Source: Nocardia amikacinitolerans NBRC 108937
GTDB taxonomy: Bacteria > Actinomycetota > Actinomycetes > Mycobacteriales > Mycobacteriaceae
DNA length: 64,000 nucleotides
Assembly (NCBI RefSeq): GCF_001612615.1
Contig: NZ_BDAU01000009.1
Coordinates: 358,936 to 422,935 of the forward strand
Direction of reading: 5' to 3'
Part shown: positions 27,294-35,654 of the stretch, piece after piece
Layout of the letters: each line of letters starts with the position of its first letter
Position numbering within the stretch: the stretch's first letter is position 1
Notes under the pieces: generated by a model
Told to the model about the DNA's origin: nothing
What the model saw: the letters and a program-made list of their open reading frames with translations, nothing else
Database searches by the model: none
Program-made: the position numbers and the translations under genes

Positions 27294-27989
27294 TTGAACA
27301 ATGTTAGACCAAAGTATTGGTACGAGATAATCGGTACCAATCCCAACGATAAGAGACAGCGCACCGAACGCTATAAAGCCGAATGGGGTAAGAAGCGCAT
27401 AGTAGCTAAAGGCACTCTGTATGCGACCTATTGGGCCGATGAGGTAGACGCACAGCCGGACATGCCCGTAGTTGACTATGAGCCACTGAGCCAGCGAGAA
27501 CAACTCATCAAGAACGCCAAGGCTTGGGCATACAAGAAGTATCCGCAACTCGATAGAGACGACATAAGCCAAGAAATAGAACTCAAAGCTTGGGAACTGG
27601 AAGACCACCTAGACGAAAAGGGAGATTGGGTCAAACCCGCATACATCATGACATCATTACAGAACGCCGTTCATGACTACGCCCGGCAAGAAATCGGGTA
27701 TCAGCAAGTCAACAAGATTACAGATGAAGTCATTACACATACCCGGTTCGATGTGCCGGGGGTGGATGAGGAAATAGCTTTTACCGCTAAGACCCTCAAG
27801 GCGGGGCTAATGCTATTTATAGTAGCTCCCTACACTCTGTCTCTTCTTACTAAAGATAGGTTGTATTCTATCTATAAGATGATGAGTAAGGGTGAACACA
27901 AAGCGCTCTTGCAGAGCGTCATTAACCCTAATCCTACGTCTTTACGTTCTCTCGATAGGTTGGCAGAGAAGTATCTACCTATTATCTAG
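27294..27989 (+). CDS. Sigma-70-like / RinA-type late regulator
   Basis: 231 residues from TTG 27294, with GAGGAG 9 bases upstream. The middle contains a region-2-like block: REQLIKNAKAWAYKKYPQLDRDDISQEIELKAWE and AYIMTSLQNAVHDYARQE. The C-terminus (KGEHKALLQSVINPNPTSLRSLDRLAEKYL) could be a divergent region 4. Such proteins in phages switch on packaging genes. A terminator lies just upstream. Role inferred; no function is proven by sequence. Confidence 0.6.
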   Translation: MNNVRPKYWYEIIGTNPNDKRQRTERYKAEWGKKRIVAKGTLYATYWADEVDAQPDMPVVDYEPLSQREQLIKNAKAWAYKKYPQLDRDDISQEIELKAWELEDHLDEKGDWVKPAYIMTSLQNAVHDYARQEIGYQQVNKITDEVITHTRFDVPGVDEEIAFTAKTLKAGLMLFIVAPYTLSLLTKDRLYSIYKMMSKGEHKALLQSVINPNPTSLRSLDRLAEKYLPII

Positions 27990-28097
27990 ATAACATGATG
28001 TACCTAGTTCGGCTTCGCCTCACAAACTATATAACGTGAAAACCGGACCAAAAAAGACAAAATCTTAGTAACGAGTTCATAACGAAAGGAAGAGCCA

Positions 28098-28253
28098 ATG
28101 AGCGATAGATTCAAAGAAGACCAATTGTACTTTTGTAGCGACTGCAAGTACGGGGATAGAAATAACAACAAATGCCTTACATGCGGGCAAACGATGAAAC
28201 ACATAGGTGTGCAGTACTACCTAGACGTGTCCGACGTAGAGGGGGAGCTATGA
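28098..28253 (+). CDS. 51-residue zinc-ribbon protein
   Basis: ATG 28098 follows AAAGGAAG. The product has CSDCKYGDRNNNKCLTCG, two CxxC knuckles that should bind one zinc. It overlaps the next gene by 4 bp (ATGA, 28250-28253). Short zinc ribbons are common in phage regulatory regions; function unknown. Confidence 0.7.
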   Translation: MSDRFKEDQLYFCSDCKYGDRNNNKCLTCGQTMKHIGVQYYLDVSDVEGEL

Positions 28254-28525
28254 GCGAGCCAGCGAGCCCAGAGAGGGACGAACAGACTCCGGGGGTACCC
28301 AAGGGCAGGCTAGGGCAGATATTTCGCCACAGCGCCACACAGCCGGGTAAGGGGCCGAACGTACCGCGCAAGCTCAACCCGAACGATCCGACCATAGACA
28401 GATTGCTTGACCAAATCGAGGAACTGATAGATGAGCTAAAGCTAGTGGGTTGTCCACCGATGCGCCTAGCCCTAGCGGCTGAAAGATGGCGGGGGTTGGT
28501 AAAGGACAGACCCAATGGAAACTAA
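28250..28525 (+). CDS. Small hypothetical protein, helical C-terminus
   Basis: 91 residues from ATG 28250, coupled to the previous gene. The N-terminal half is Pro/Lys/Arg-rich. The C-terminal half (DPTIDRLLDQIEELIDELKLVG) is helical and probably oligomeric. It overlaps the HNH gene by 11 bp. No family recognised. Confidence 0.65.
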   Translation: MSEPASPERDEQTPGVPKGRLGQIFRHSATQPGKGPNVPRKLNPNDPTIDRLLDQIEELIDELKLVGCPPMRLALAAERWRGLVKDRPNGN

Positions 28526-29048
28526 GACATGCACTAAATGCAAGGAGACTAAGAGTCTAGATGAGTTCTTTAAAAGCAAGACAGGCAAGTACGGCGTGCG
28601 AGCCGACTGTAAGACATGCTTTGCCGCCTACAGAAAACAACATTATTGGATCAACTTAGACCGGAATAAGGCTTCGGCCAAAGCGTACCGGGAAGCCAAC
28701 CAAGATAAGGAAAAGGTTAGACGGCGACGATGGAAGCAAGATAATCCAGAGAAGACACGCGAACACAACAGGAAACGCCGGGTGGCAAGAAAGCAGATAC
28801 CCGACACAATGCCTAATGAGTGGTGGAACATCTTGCTTGGCTTCTATAAGTCCAAATGTGCTCACTGTGGCTCTAGCGACGATACACAGCACGATCACGT
28901 AATACCGATAACCTGGCCTCAATCAACACACAGCCTTTACAACTCCCAGATTCTCTGTAAGCCCTGCAATTCATCTAAAGGCAATCGTCATGCTACGGAC
29001 TATCGAGACTGGTCTAACGGAATACTATGCGAGCGAGTCGTTACCTAA
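28515..29048 (+). CDS. HNH endonuclease with N-terminal zinc ribbon
   Basis: 177 residues. The N-terminal ribbon reads CTKCKETKSLDEFFKSKTG...CKTC. A basic middle follows. The C-terminal HNH domain has CAHCGSSDDTQHDHVIP, then NSQILCKPCNSSKG; the catalytic His lies in HDHVIP. HNH proteins next to terminase genes often assist DNA packaging and cohesive-end cutting. Directly precedes a second HNH gene and the terminase pair. Confidence 0.82.
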   Translation: METKTCTKCKETKSLDEFFKSKTGKYGVRADCKTCFAAYRKQHYWINLDRNKASAKAYREANQDKEKVRRRRWKQDNPEKTREHNRKRRVARKQIPDTMPNEWWNILLGFYKSKCAHCGSSDDTQHDHVIPITWPQSTHSLYNSQILCKPCNSSKGNRHATDYRDWSNGILCERVVT

Positions 29049-29062
29049 ATTGATAAAATGAT

Positions 29063-29488
29063 GTGATGTCATCTATTAAGTCGGCGGGGAAGGAGAGTAA
29101 CCCGGATTACCCAAAAGAACTACGGTACACAGTCAACAAGAGGGGATGTTGGGTATTCGATGGCTGTAAAGACAACAAGGGCTATGGTCGGCTCAAAGTC
29201 AACGGCAAAGCCTACAGGGCTCATCAATACCACTATTTGAAGTACGTAGGTACGATTCCGCCGGGGATGGTGGTTAGGCATCAATGCCAAAACACATCAT
29301 GTTGTAACCCAAAGCACCTACTAATAGGAACAGTGCAAGACAATGTGGACGATAGAGAGAGGGATAAGAAAACCTTTTGTACGTCTGGTCACCAATTGGA
29401 TCATACGAATAGTTACCGCTTCAATAATCGTACGATTTGTAGAATCTGCAAAGCAAAAGCTGTATTGGTGAACGGTAAAGAGGGATGA
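29063..29488 (+). CDS. Second HNH endonuclease
   Basis: 141 residues from GTG 29063 (ATG 29066 is the alternative). It has the HNH_3-type core YRAHQYHYLKYVGTIPPGMVV then RHQCQNTSCCNPKHLLIGTVQDNVDD and a terminal CTSGH...CRIC knuckle. This family includes homing endonucleases and packaging nucleases. It ends at a terminator 30 bp downstream. Which of the two HNH proteins serves packaging cannot be told. Confidence 0.8.
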   Translation: MMSSIKSAGKESNPDYPKELRYTVNKRGCWVFDGCKDNKGYGRLKVNGKAYRAHQYHYLKYVGTIPPGMVVRHQCQNTSCCNPKHLLIGTVQDNVDDRERDKKTFCTSGHQLDHTNSYRFNNRTICRICKAKAVLVNGKEG

Positions 29489-29519
29489 GGGATAGGTTAT
29501 TTAAGGTATTGCAAACGCG

Positions 29520-29546
29520 GCCCTGTGCTTAACGGGGCTCTATTTT
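29520..29546 (+). terminator. Terminator before the packaging operon
   Basis: GCCCTGT-GCTTA-ACGGGGC (one wobble) followed by TCTATTTT. It separates the HNH genes from the terminase operon. Confidence 0.6.
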
Positions 29547-29572
29547 CAATGCGCAACCCATTACTTTAGGTC

Positions 29573-29598
29573 GCTAATGATCATCACATTAGTTAGAA
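29573..29598 (+). promoter_or_regulatory. Inverted repeat with -10 before terS
   Basis: CTAATG-ATCATCA-CATTAG (29573-29591) abuts TAGAAT (29593-29598). It lies 36 bp before TerS, so it is a likely operator-promoter of the packaging/head operon. No strong -35 is present, so an activator is expected; the sigma-like protein is a candidate. Confidence 0.45.
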
Positions 29599-29633
29599 TA
29601 ACGAAAGGAATAAATGAAAGGAAATGATAATGA

Positions 29634-30065
29634 ATGGCTAAATACACCGAAGAGGAAATAGCTATTGCGGTAGAAATGGCCGGGGATATTGGAATAGCCG
29701 CAACTAGAAGAACACTTCAATACCCATCGTCATGGAATACGCTTTATAGATGGTGCAAAGATAGGGGAGTGGAGATAGAACTTTCCGAGCTAAAGAGTAA
29801 AGCAGCACACTATAACTGTTTTTACCAAGATACCGAACAGCAGATTGCATTACAGGACTTGATAGACCGCGCACGGGAAATGATGAACGATCCAAATCTT
29901 TCCCCCGAACAATTGGACAAGCTATCAAATACGATTAAGAAGTCTATCGAAATGATTCGGGTAATCAATGGTAAGGCAAACAACTATCAAGCCAAGGAAG
30001 ATACCACCGAGCTTGAAGCCTTGAAGTTGTACGACAGTTGGAAGAACGGCAGTGATACTAAATGA
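29634..30065 (+). CDS. terS: Terminase small subunit
   Basis: 143 residues. An N-terminal HTH-like region (EEEIAIAVEMAGDIGIAATRRTLQYPSSWNTLYRWCKDRG) is followed by helices suited to ring oligomerisation (LSPEQLDKLSNTIKKSIEMIRV). It overlaps terL by 4 bp. TerS selects DNA for packaging; in satellites it recognises the satellite's own pac or cos site. Assignment rests on fold pattern and position before TerL. Confidence 0.78.
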   Translation: MAKYTEEEIAIAVEMAGDIGIAATRRTLQYPSSWNTLYRWCKDRGVEIELSELKSKAAHYNCFYQDTEQQIALQDLIDRAREMMNDPNLSPEQLDKLSNTIKKSIEMIRVINGKANNYQAKEDTTELEALKLYDSWKNGSDTK

Positions 30066-32116
30066 GGGTAGGGGAGTACCTGAGCCAGTACCCGCGTGAG
30101 TTGCTGGGTACGTCTATGGGTAGGCGCATAGCGTCACGTGACGACCCGTTGCTGTTCGCAATCCTGTACTTTCCTCACCATCTGAGATTCGGAGAAGATG
30201 AGCCGAGCCTGTCTCAGTTTCATCTAGACCTAGCCGACTATGCCAAGTCGTGGCTTGAGCAGAGCAATACAAATAGAGATTGTTTCATCGCACCGAGACA
30301 AAGCGGCAAGACTACGTGGTTGTTCCTACTGCTACCTATGTGGGCGGCAGCGCATAGACATCTAACCTTTATCGCTGCATTCAGTGACTCAGCATCACAA
30401 GCTACTCAGCACTTGCAGACATTCAAGAAGGAAATAGATAGCAACGAACTATTGAAGCTCGACTATCCAGAGCTATGCAAACCGCTAATGGGCGGGGCAG
30501 TGAAGAGATACGTAGCTCAATCCAATGAGGAAATACAACAGGCTAACGGCTTCTCATTCATGGCAAAGGGAATAGATAGTAAGTCTCTTGGTATGAAGAT
30601 AGGAAACACTAGACCTCAATTGATTCTGTTGGATGACATAGAACCAAGTGAATCCAACTATTCCCCTCATGAAGCCAAGAAGAGATTACGCACGATATTA
30701 GATGGTGTGTTCTATCTGAATGACAAAGCAAGGATAGTAATCATTGGTACTACCACTATGTCTAATTCGATCATTGATCAGATTAGGAAGGTGGGGGAGC
30801 TGCAAGCCGAGCGTATAGAGTCATTGACACCATTAACGACAATGGAAATCAATGCAACTACCGATACTTGCTATTATGTCAACCTGGGTAAGGGTAACCT
30901 AACCAATGATCAGGCAGGAAATAGGGTCTATTCGGCCCGCAGAGCTAATGAACATGCTTCCGGCCTCCCTAGTCCAACTAGTACCCAACAGTGCCACACG
31001 GGCGAATCTGAGGCCAGTTTTACCACAAACGAAATCGGCCGAACAACTCAGAACATCGATGGATTGTCAAACTCTGGGGGACAAGATCAGGGCAACGAAG
31101 TTGAAACAGAATCGTTATCATTAGCAGAGTTTGCAAAGACTCGACTTGACAAAGATTCCGCTGAGTGCTTGACATCTGCCGGAGAATCTGAGTTTAAACT
31201 TTTTGCTTCTTTTTCGGGTACATCTATACCTACATCACATATAAGACAACCTGAAAACGAGCAAGCAACCTTTGCTGATAGAGAAAAGACTGAGCTAGCT
31301 AAGTTGACCGATCCTGTAGCACCCAATAGGGGAGAACAGGAAACCGAAGCCAACAGAGCTGAAAGCTCACTGAGCTTCTATGACTCATTGGATAATGATC
31401 TACGTTGGGTTATTGATGAACGTATCCGGGTGCACTATTACCCAGCTATCGTTATCAATGCCGATGGAAGCGAATCTAGTTGGTGGCCTGAGTTCAAAAC
31501 TTTTGAGGAACTAGAACGCATTAGACATACTCGTGCGTTTCAGATGAACTATCAGAATCGGCCGGTAAACGTAGACGCACAATACTGGATAGAGTCTGAT
31601 ATCGAGATAGCCGAGTGTGCCGAAGGATACAAGCGAACCCTATTGTCTGTTGATCCTGCCGTGTCTACCAAGACAACCAACGACTATACGGCGCTGGTAG
31701 TGGTTTCACTGGGTCTAGATGGTTTGGTATATGTCAGACATGCCGAACAAGTCAGATTGGTATCTACCGACTTGCGAGACCGGGTAAACGAACTGATAGA
31801 GAGATTCGATATCGGCCTAGTGTATTGCGAGACAAACCAGGGCGGCATGTTGTGGAAATCGGTATTTGATGGCATCAAGGCCAAGTACAGGGCAGTGCAT
31901 CAAACCGAACCTAAGACGATTCGCGCGGGTAGAGCATTAGATCATTACCGTAAGCATAAGGTTCGTCATACTCGACACTTTGACCAACTAGAAGAACAGA
32001 TGTACAGCTTTCCAAAGGTTGCACATGACGACTTGGTAGACGCTTTGGGTACGGGTATCGAATACTTCTTGAGTCAATCGGTAGTGCCTAGAGTGAGAAA
32101 GCGAAGTTACATATAA
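30062..32116 (+). CDS. terL: Terminase large subunit with an atypical central insert
   Basis: 684 residues, long for a TerL. ATPase: Walker A RQSGKTTW at 79-86, Walker B LILLDDIEP at 187-195. Nuclease: LLSVDPAV near 527, VYCETNQGG, and the late HDDLVDALGTG acid. Between the two domains lies an about 200-residue Thr/Ser/Glu/Asn-rich stretch (about 247-445) without a recognisable fold. It pumps and cuts DNA into the procapsid. ATG 30062 overlaps terS. Confidence 0.9.
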   Translation: MRVGEYLSQYPRELLGTSMGRRIASRDDPLLFAILYFPHHLRFGEDEPSLSQFHLDLADYAKSWLEQSNTNRDCFIAPRQSGKTTWLFLLLPMWAAAHRHLTFIAAFSDSASQATQHLQTFKKEIDSNELLKLDYPELCKPLMGGAVKRYVAQSNEEIQQANGFSFMAKGIDSKSLGMKIGNTRPQLILLDDIEPSESNYSPHEAKKRLRTILDGVFYLNDKARIVIIGTTTMSNSIIDQIRKVGELQAERIESLTPLTTMEINATTDTCYYVNLGKGNLTNDQAGNRVYSARRANEHASGLPSPTSTQQCHTGESEASFTTNEIGRTTQNIDGLSNSGGQDQGNEVETESLSLAEFAKTRLDKDSAECLTSAGESEFKLFASFSGTSIPTSHIRQPENEQATFADREKTELAKLTDPVAPNRGEQETEANRAESSLSFYDSLDNDLRWVIDERIRVHYYPAIVINADGSESSWWPEFKTFEELERIRHTRAFQMNYQNRPVNVDAQYWIESDIEIAECAEGYKRTLLSVDPAVSTKTTNDYTALVVVSLGLDGLVYVRHAEQVRLVSTDLRDRVNELIERFDIGLVYCETNQGGMLWKSVFDGIKAKYRAVHQTEPKTIRAGRALDHYRKHKVRHTRHFDQLEEQMYSFPKVAHDDLVDALGTGIEYFLSQSVVPRVRKRSYI

Positions 32117-32167
32117 GTTGTTACAATTGTTATGCAAATACTATGAAGGGAATCATGTTGACAAACA

Positions 32168-33505
32168 TTGTCAGATTTAACGCAAGCCGTACAAACCATC
32201 TTGGACAACCAAGACGAGTACATACGCGCTGAGAACTATTACTACGGCACCGTAGATGAAATATTCGCCAGTAAGCGAGTAAAGCAGGCACTAGCCGAAG
32301 CGGGAAGCGGGCACCGAGTCAACTACGCCGCTACCCCCGTCAATGCGGTAGCCAATCGACTTGAAGTTACCGGAGTAACAACACTATCGACCGAAGCTGA
32401 ATCGGTCATTGATCAGACTTGGCAACTGAACAACCTGGAACTTGAGCTAACACAGCTCATTACAAAGACGCTGATCTATGGTTCGGCCTATGTGATCTGT
32501 TGGCCGGATGAATCCGGCGAGATTCAGATTTACTACAACAGTCCATTAAGTACAGTGGTTCTCTATGATCCTGAGAATCCACGCAAACCGTTGGTTGCTG
32601 CCAAGCTATGGACTATCGAGGTAGACGGCAAACCTAGAAGCCGTTTGAATCTGTTCTATGCGGATCGAATCGAGAAGTACATAAGCAAAGCTACCACTTT
32701 GCCTATGAACGTCAAAGATACCGCTTTCGACCCGTTCGGCGAAGACTGGACAGTGCCGAATGAGTTCGGCGTCATTCCGGTATTCCACTTCACTACCGGT
32801 ATAGATCAGTACGGCCGACCCGAACACATCAATGCCTATGGTCCGCAGGATGCCATTAACAAGCTCTTGGTATCCCAGCTAGCCAGCATCGAATACTACG
32901 GGTTCCCGCAGCGCTGGGCGCTACAGGGGGAGCACACCGGCACCCCGAGCGACTGGGACGAGACAGCCGACGACACGGAGGCCCTGAGCAACGAGCCAGG
33001 CGCGTTCCTGTGGCTACAGAACGTCATCAAGGTAGGTCAGTTCACCCCCGCCGACCCGAAGACGTACATAGAGCCGTTCAGGGAGCAAGTACGCACGATG
33101 GCGTCTGTCACTGACACGCCGTTCCACGTGTTCGAGGCAGTGGCTACGAACGTGAGCGGCGAAGCGGTACGCGCCGCAGAGGCACCCCTAGTGAAGAAGG
33201 TCCGCACGCGCCAGCTGGCCATAGGCAACGCGCTACGCAAGTTGTTCCTGTTCGTCTTGAAGCTCAACGGGATTGAGGAAGACGTACAAATCCAATGGCG
33301 ACAAGTCGAGTCTATTGACGAGTCCGAGAAGTGGACCATTGCGTATAAGAAGATTCAAGCCGGGTTGCCGATTGAACAAGTGCTATTGGAACAAGGCTAT
33401 GACGTTGAGAAAATCAATGAATGGAAGGATGCTGGCCAATTAAATAATGCAAAACGGCCGGCCGATTCTATCAATTTAAAGGAAGGAGAAAACATAAATG
33501 AGTGA
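32168..33505 (+). CDS. Portal protein (SPP1 gp6-like)
   Basis: 445 residues from TTG 32168, the only usable start after an in-frame TGA at 32159-32161. Typical portal features include the YYYGTVDEIFASKRVKQ N-terminus, the TLIYGSAYVICWPDESG strand region and the FHVFEAVATNVSGEAVRAAEAPLVKKVRTRQ helix. It forms the 12-subunit DNA entry ring. The ribosome-binding site AAGGG is 17 bases away, longer than usual. It overlaps the scaffold gene by 8 bp. Confidence 0.87.
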   Translation: MSDLTQAVQTILDNQDEYIRAENYYYGTVDEIFASKRVKQALAEAGSGHRVNYAATPVNAVANRLEVTGVTTLSTEAESVIDQTWQLNNLELELTQLITKTLIYGSAYVICWPDESGEIQIYYNSPLSTVVLYDPENPRKPLVAAKLWTIEVDGKPRSRLNLFYADRIEKYISKATTLPMNVKDTAFDPFGEDWTVPNEFGVIPVFHFTTGIDQYGRPEHINAYGPQDAINKLLVSQLASIEYYGFPQRWALQGEHTGTPSDWDETADDTEALSNEPGAFLWLQNVIKVGQFTPADPKTYIEPFREQVRTMASVTDTPFHVFEAVATNVSGEAVRAAEAPLVKKVRTRQLAIGNALRKLFLFVLKLNGIEEDVQIQWRQVESIDESEKWTIAYKKIQAGLPIEQVLLEQGYDVEKINEWKDAGQLNNAKRPADSINLKEGENINE

Positions 33506-33938
33506 CACTGAGAATCAGAATGTAGAGACAGAGACAGGTGATGAACTAGCTAAGGTTCGGGAAGCGTTGAAGAGCGCCAACGGAGAAGCGGCAACGTTCA
33601 GACATCGAAACACAGAGCTACAAACACAATTGGAAACCGCTACCGCAGCAGCCGAGAAGTATAAGAAGAGCTATGTACAGTCAAAGATTAACGCGGCGCT
33701 GAAAGATCATGGTGCGACTAATCCGAAGATTGTGCGTGTGCTGGACGTAAGCAAGATCGATGTAGACGACTCGGGGGAGTTGATTGGTTTTGACGAACAG
33801 CTAACCGAAATCAAGGCAGAGTTTCCAGAGTTCTTCGACTCCAAGCGTCGTGCCCCGTCTATCGATGCTGCCGACAAGAAGGCATCGAAAAAGGTTCTAA
33901 GCTCAGCCGAGAAGCTATTAAGGCAGCATGCACGGTGA
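33498..33938 (+). CDS. Capsid scaffold protein
   Basis: 146 residues, hydrophilic with a central coiled coil (AKVREALKSANGEAATFRHRNTELQTQLETATAAAEKYKKSY) and a basic C-terminus. This is the usual form of scaffolds between portal and capsid genes (Gp20/DUF4355-like). It would guide capsid assembly. No prohead protease gene is nearby, so the scaffold is probably expelled, not digested. Confidence 0.72.
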   Translation: MSDTENQNVETETGDELAKVREALKSANGEAATFRHRNTELQTQLETATAAAEKYKKSYVQSKINAALKDHGATNPKIVRVLDVSKIDVDDSGELIGFDEQLTEIKAEFPEFFDSKRRAPSIDAADKKASKKVLSSAEKLLRQHAR

Positions 33939-34108
33939 GCGTTCGAGTTTGGCCCTATGAGCGTACGTGCTCGAAATGTAGCGAGACGAAACCAACCGAA
34001 GAGTTCTATAAGCGCAAGACGGGTAAAGATGGGCTAATGCGGTGGTGTAAGGATTGTTGGAGAGCGTACAGACGTGATTACTATGCGCAAAACAAACACT
34101 ACTCATAA
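33935..34108 (+). CDS. 57-residue zinc-ribbon protein, HNH N-terminus-like
   Basis: GTG 33935 overlaps the scaffold stop. The product has CSKCSETKPTEEFYKRKTGKDGLMRWCKDC, closely matching the N-terminal ribbon of the HNH protein at 28515 but ending before any HNH motif. It could be a free-standing DNA-binding ribbon or a remnant of an HNH insertion between scaffold and capsid. Confidence 0.65.
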   Translation: MSVRVWPYERTCSKCSETKPTEEFYKRKTGKDGLMRWCKDCWRAYRRDYYAQNKHYS

Positions 34109-34138
34109 TTGTTACAATTAACATAGTAAGAATCCGAG

Positions 34139-34216
34139 ATGGACTCTACACCTATCGAGTTCCGAGATGGAACGGAGGTTACAGGCTATGCGCGCCTGAA
34201 GCGTAAATTTAAGTAA
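34139..34216 (+). CDS. 25-residue possible peptide
   Basis: ATG 34139 opens a frame reading MDSTPIEFRDGTEVTGYARL... to TAA at 34214. It lies directly before the capsid gene. It has a weak ribosome-binding site. Its position suggests translation into the capsid region, but it is too short to be sure. Confidence 0.3.
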   Translation: MDSTPIEFRDGTEVTGYARLKRKFK

Positions 34217-34230
34217 AGAAGTGAATTACA

Positions 34231-35118
34231 ATAGCAGCAATTAATGCGAGTAACTGGGTAAGTGAAGAGACCGGTTCAAAGGTTCTTACGACAGTTACTG
34301 AAAACAGCGCGGCAGAGAATTATGCCCGCAGAGAGAATATGGATAGCGACGCGCTACGTGTTCCACGTATGAGCGATGTAGACGTAACCGTTATTCCTAT
34401 GTCCGGTGCATACCCGGAAGATTCAGCAAACCTAGATACGGTTTTGCTAGAGGCAGTCAAGTTCGGTGGACGTGTGCTAGTGCCATACGAACAGCTAGAC
34501 GACTCGAATATCGGAATTGTGACCGAGCTACAAAGCTCTTGGGCACGTTCGTATGCGCGCAAGCTGGATAATGCCGTATTCGGCACTACAGCGGCAGGAA
34601 ACCTAACTACGGTTCCATTCAACTCTGTATATCGTGAGGTAAGCCAGAACGCGGCAACCCACCGAGTGCAGACAGTCGGAGCGGTTACCTATGACCATGT
34701 GTCATCGGTATTGGGTAAGTACGAAAATGGCGGATACTTTAGCGATCCTGACACCATCGTAGTTGCGCATGTCAGCCTAAAAGAGGCATTGCGCGGACTA
34801 AAGGACACTACCGGCCGACCATTGTTCATTGACGCTATCCCGGATACACAGCCAAGCACTCTGTTCGGATATCCAATCCAGTTCAGTGCGGGAGCCAAGA
34901 CAAGTGCAACTAACGTTGTCAATCCAACTGGTAACCCGCTATTGGTTGTCGGCAACAAGAACCATTTGATTCTAGGTGTGCGCAGTGGTCCCGAATCAAT
35001 TTTGAGCACAGAAGCCGGATTTGGTACAGACGAAATCCATCTAAAGATGCGTAGCCGTAGAGCTTTTGCAGTCGGTAGAGCTACCGCGTTTGGTGTGCTA
35101 GAGGTCACCTCGGCATAA
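34231..35118 (+). CDS. Major capsid protein (HK97-like), ATA start
   Basis: 295 residues if read from ATA 34231. The frame is closed by TGA at 34222, and the first ATG (34339) would delete the N-arm (AAINASNWVSEETGSKVLTT...), which looks like normal capsid sequence. AAAGAAG stands 9 bases before the ATA. The body fits the HK97 fold, with a spine/P-domain stretch and a C-terminal AFAVGRATAFGVLEV strand. No delta-domain protease site is visible. An ATT at 34225 is the other candidate start. Confidence 0.82.
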   Translation: MAAINASNWVSEETGSKVLTTVTENSAAENYARRENMDSDALRVPRMSDVDVTVIPMSGAYPEDSANLDTVLLEAVKFGGRVLVPYEQLDDSNIGIVTELQSSWARSYARKLDNAVFGTTAAGNLTTVPFNSVYREVSQNAATHRVQTVGAVTYDHVSSVLGKYENGGYFSDPDTIVVAHVSLKEALRGLKDTTGRPLFIDAIPDTQPSTLFGYPIQFSAGAKTSATNVVNPTGNPLLVVGNKNHLILGVRSGPESILSTEAGFGTDEIHLKMRSRRAFAVGRATAFGVLEVTSA

Positions 35119-35198
35119 GAAGCTGAGAGGTTGTGTCTCTTTATTGAGGTTCGGGGACACAACCTCTCTTTAAATCTAAGGAAAGAAGGAACAGGACA

Positions 35199-35654
35199 AT
35201 AGCAACACGATGGTACGGCAAGGCCATACCGAAGATTTTAGATAAGCAGATAGACCTATTAGACGACTCAATCAAGGTCGCTCTATTTACGTCTAGCTAC
35301 GTTCCGAACTACGAAACACACGAGTTCTATCCTGCCTTGACCAATCAGGCAACGGGTACCGGATACACAGCCGGGGGTAAGGTTCTTACTGGTAAGGCAT
35401 TAGAAGAAAACCAGTATGAGGGCTATATATTCCTTGCGGCCAATACGACTTGGACGGCAGTAACTACAGCTTTCAGATATGCCGTGTTGTATGACGATAC
35501 AGCTACGGGTAAGCCGTTGATTGCCGCACTCGATTTCCTCACTACCCAAACCGTCACGGCACAGGACTTAACTTTGAGATGGGAATTTGAAGGTCTGAGC
35601 CATGAAACCGGCGAGACCGACACATTGCCCGGTCTGTTGGTGATGAGGTTCTAA
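35199..35654 (+). CDS. Head decoration-type structural protein, ATA start
   Basis: 151 residues from ATA 35199. No ATG, GTG or TTG lies between the preceding stop (about 35144) and this codon; the first canonical start (TTG 35337) would remove 46 residues of family-like sequence (ATRWYGKAIPKILDKQIDLL). AGAAGGA is 8 bases upstream. It resembles the phage structural family with IDLLxDSIKVAL and RYAVLYDD motifs that follows capsid genes. Exact place in the head is unknown. Confidence 0.7.
   Translation: MATRWYGKAIPKILDKQIDLLDDSIKVALFTSSYVPNYETHEFYPALTNQATGTGYTAGGKVLTGKALEENQYEGYIFLAANTTWTAVTTAFRYAVLYDDTATGKPLIAALDFLTTQTVTAQDLTLRWEFEGLSHETGETDTLPGLLVMRF

Noticed and set aside
28172..28249. Upstream start for the 91-residue gene
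   Set aside because: It lies within the zinc-ribbon gene in another frame; the ATGA overlap at 28250 is the better start.
30800..31400. Intein in TerL
   Set aside because: There is no Cys/Ser start and His-Asn end with a following Cys/Ser/Thr around the insert, and no homing nuclease motif in it.
34139..34260. Programmed frameshift from the 25-residue frame into the capsid
   Set aside because: The short frame stops at 34214, before the capsid frame opens after its own stop at 34222-34224, so no single shift can join them.
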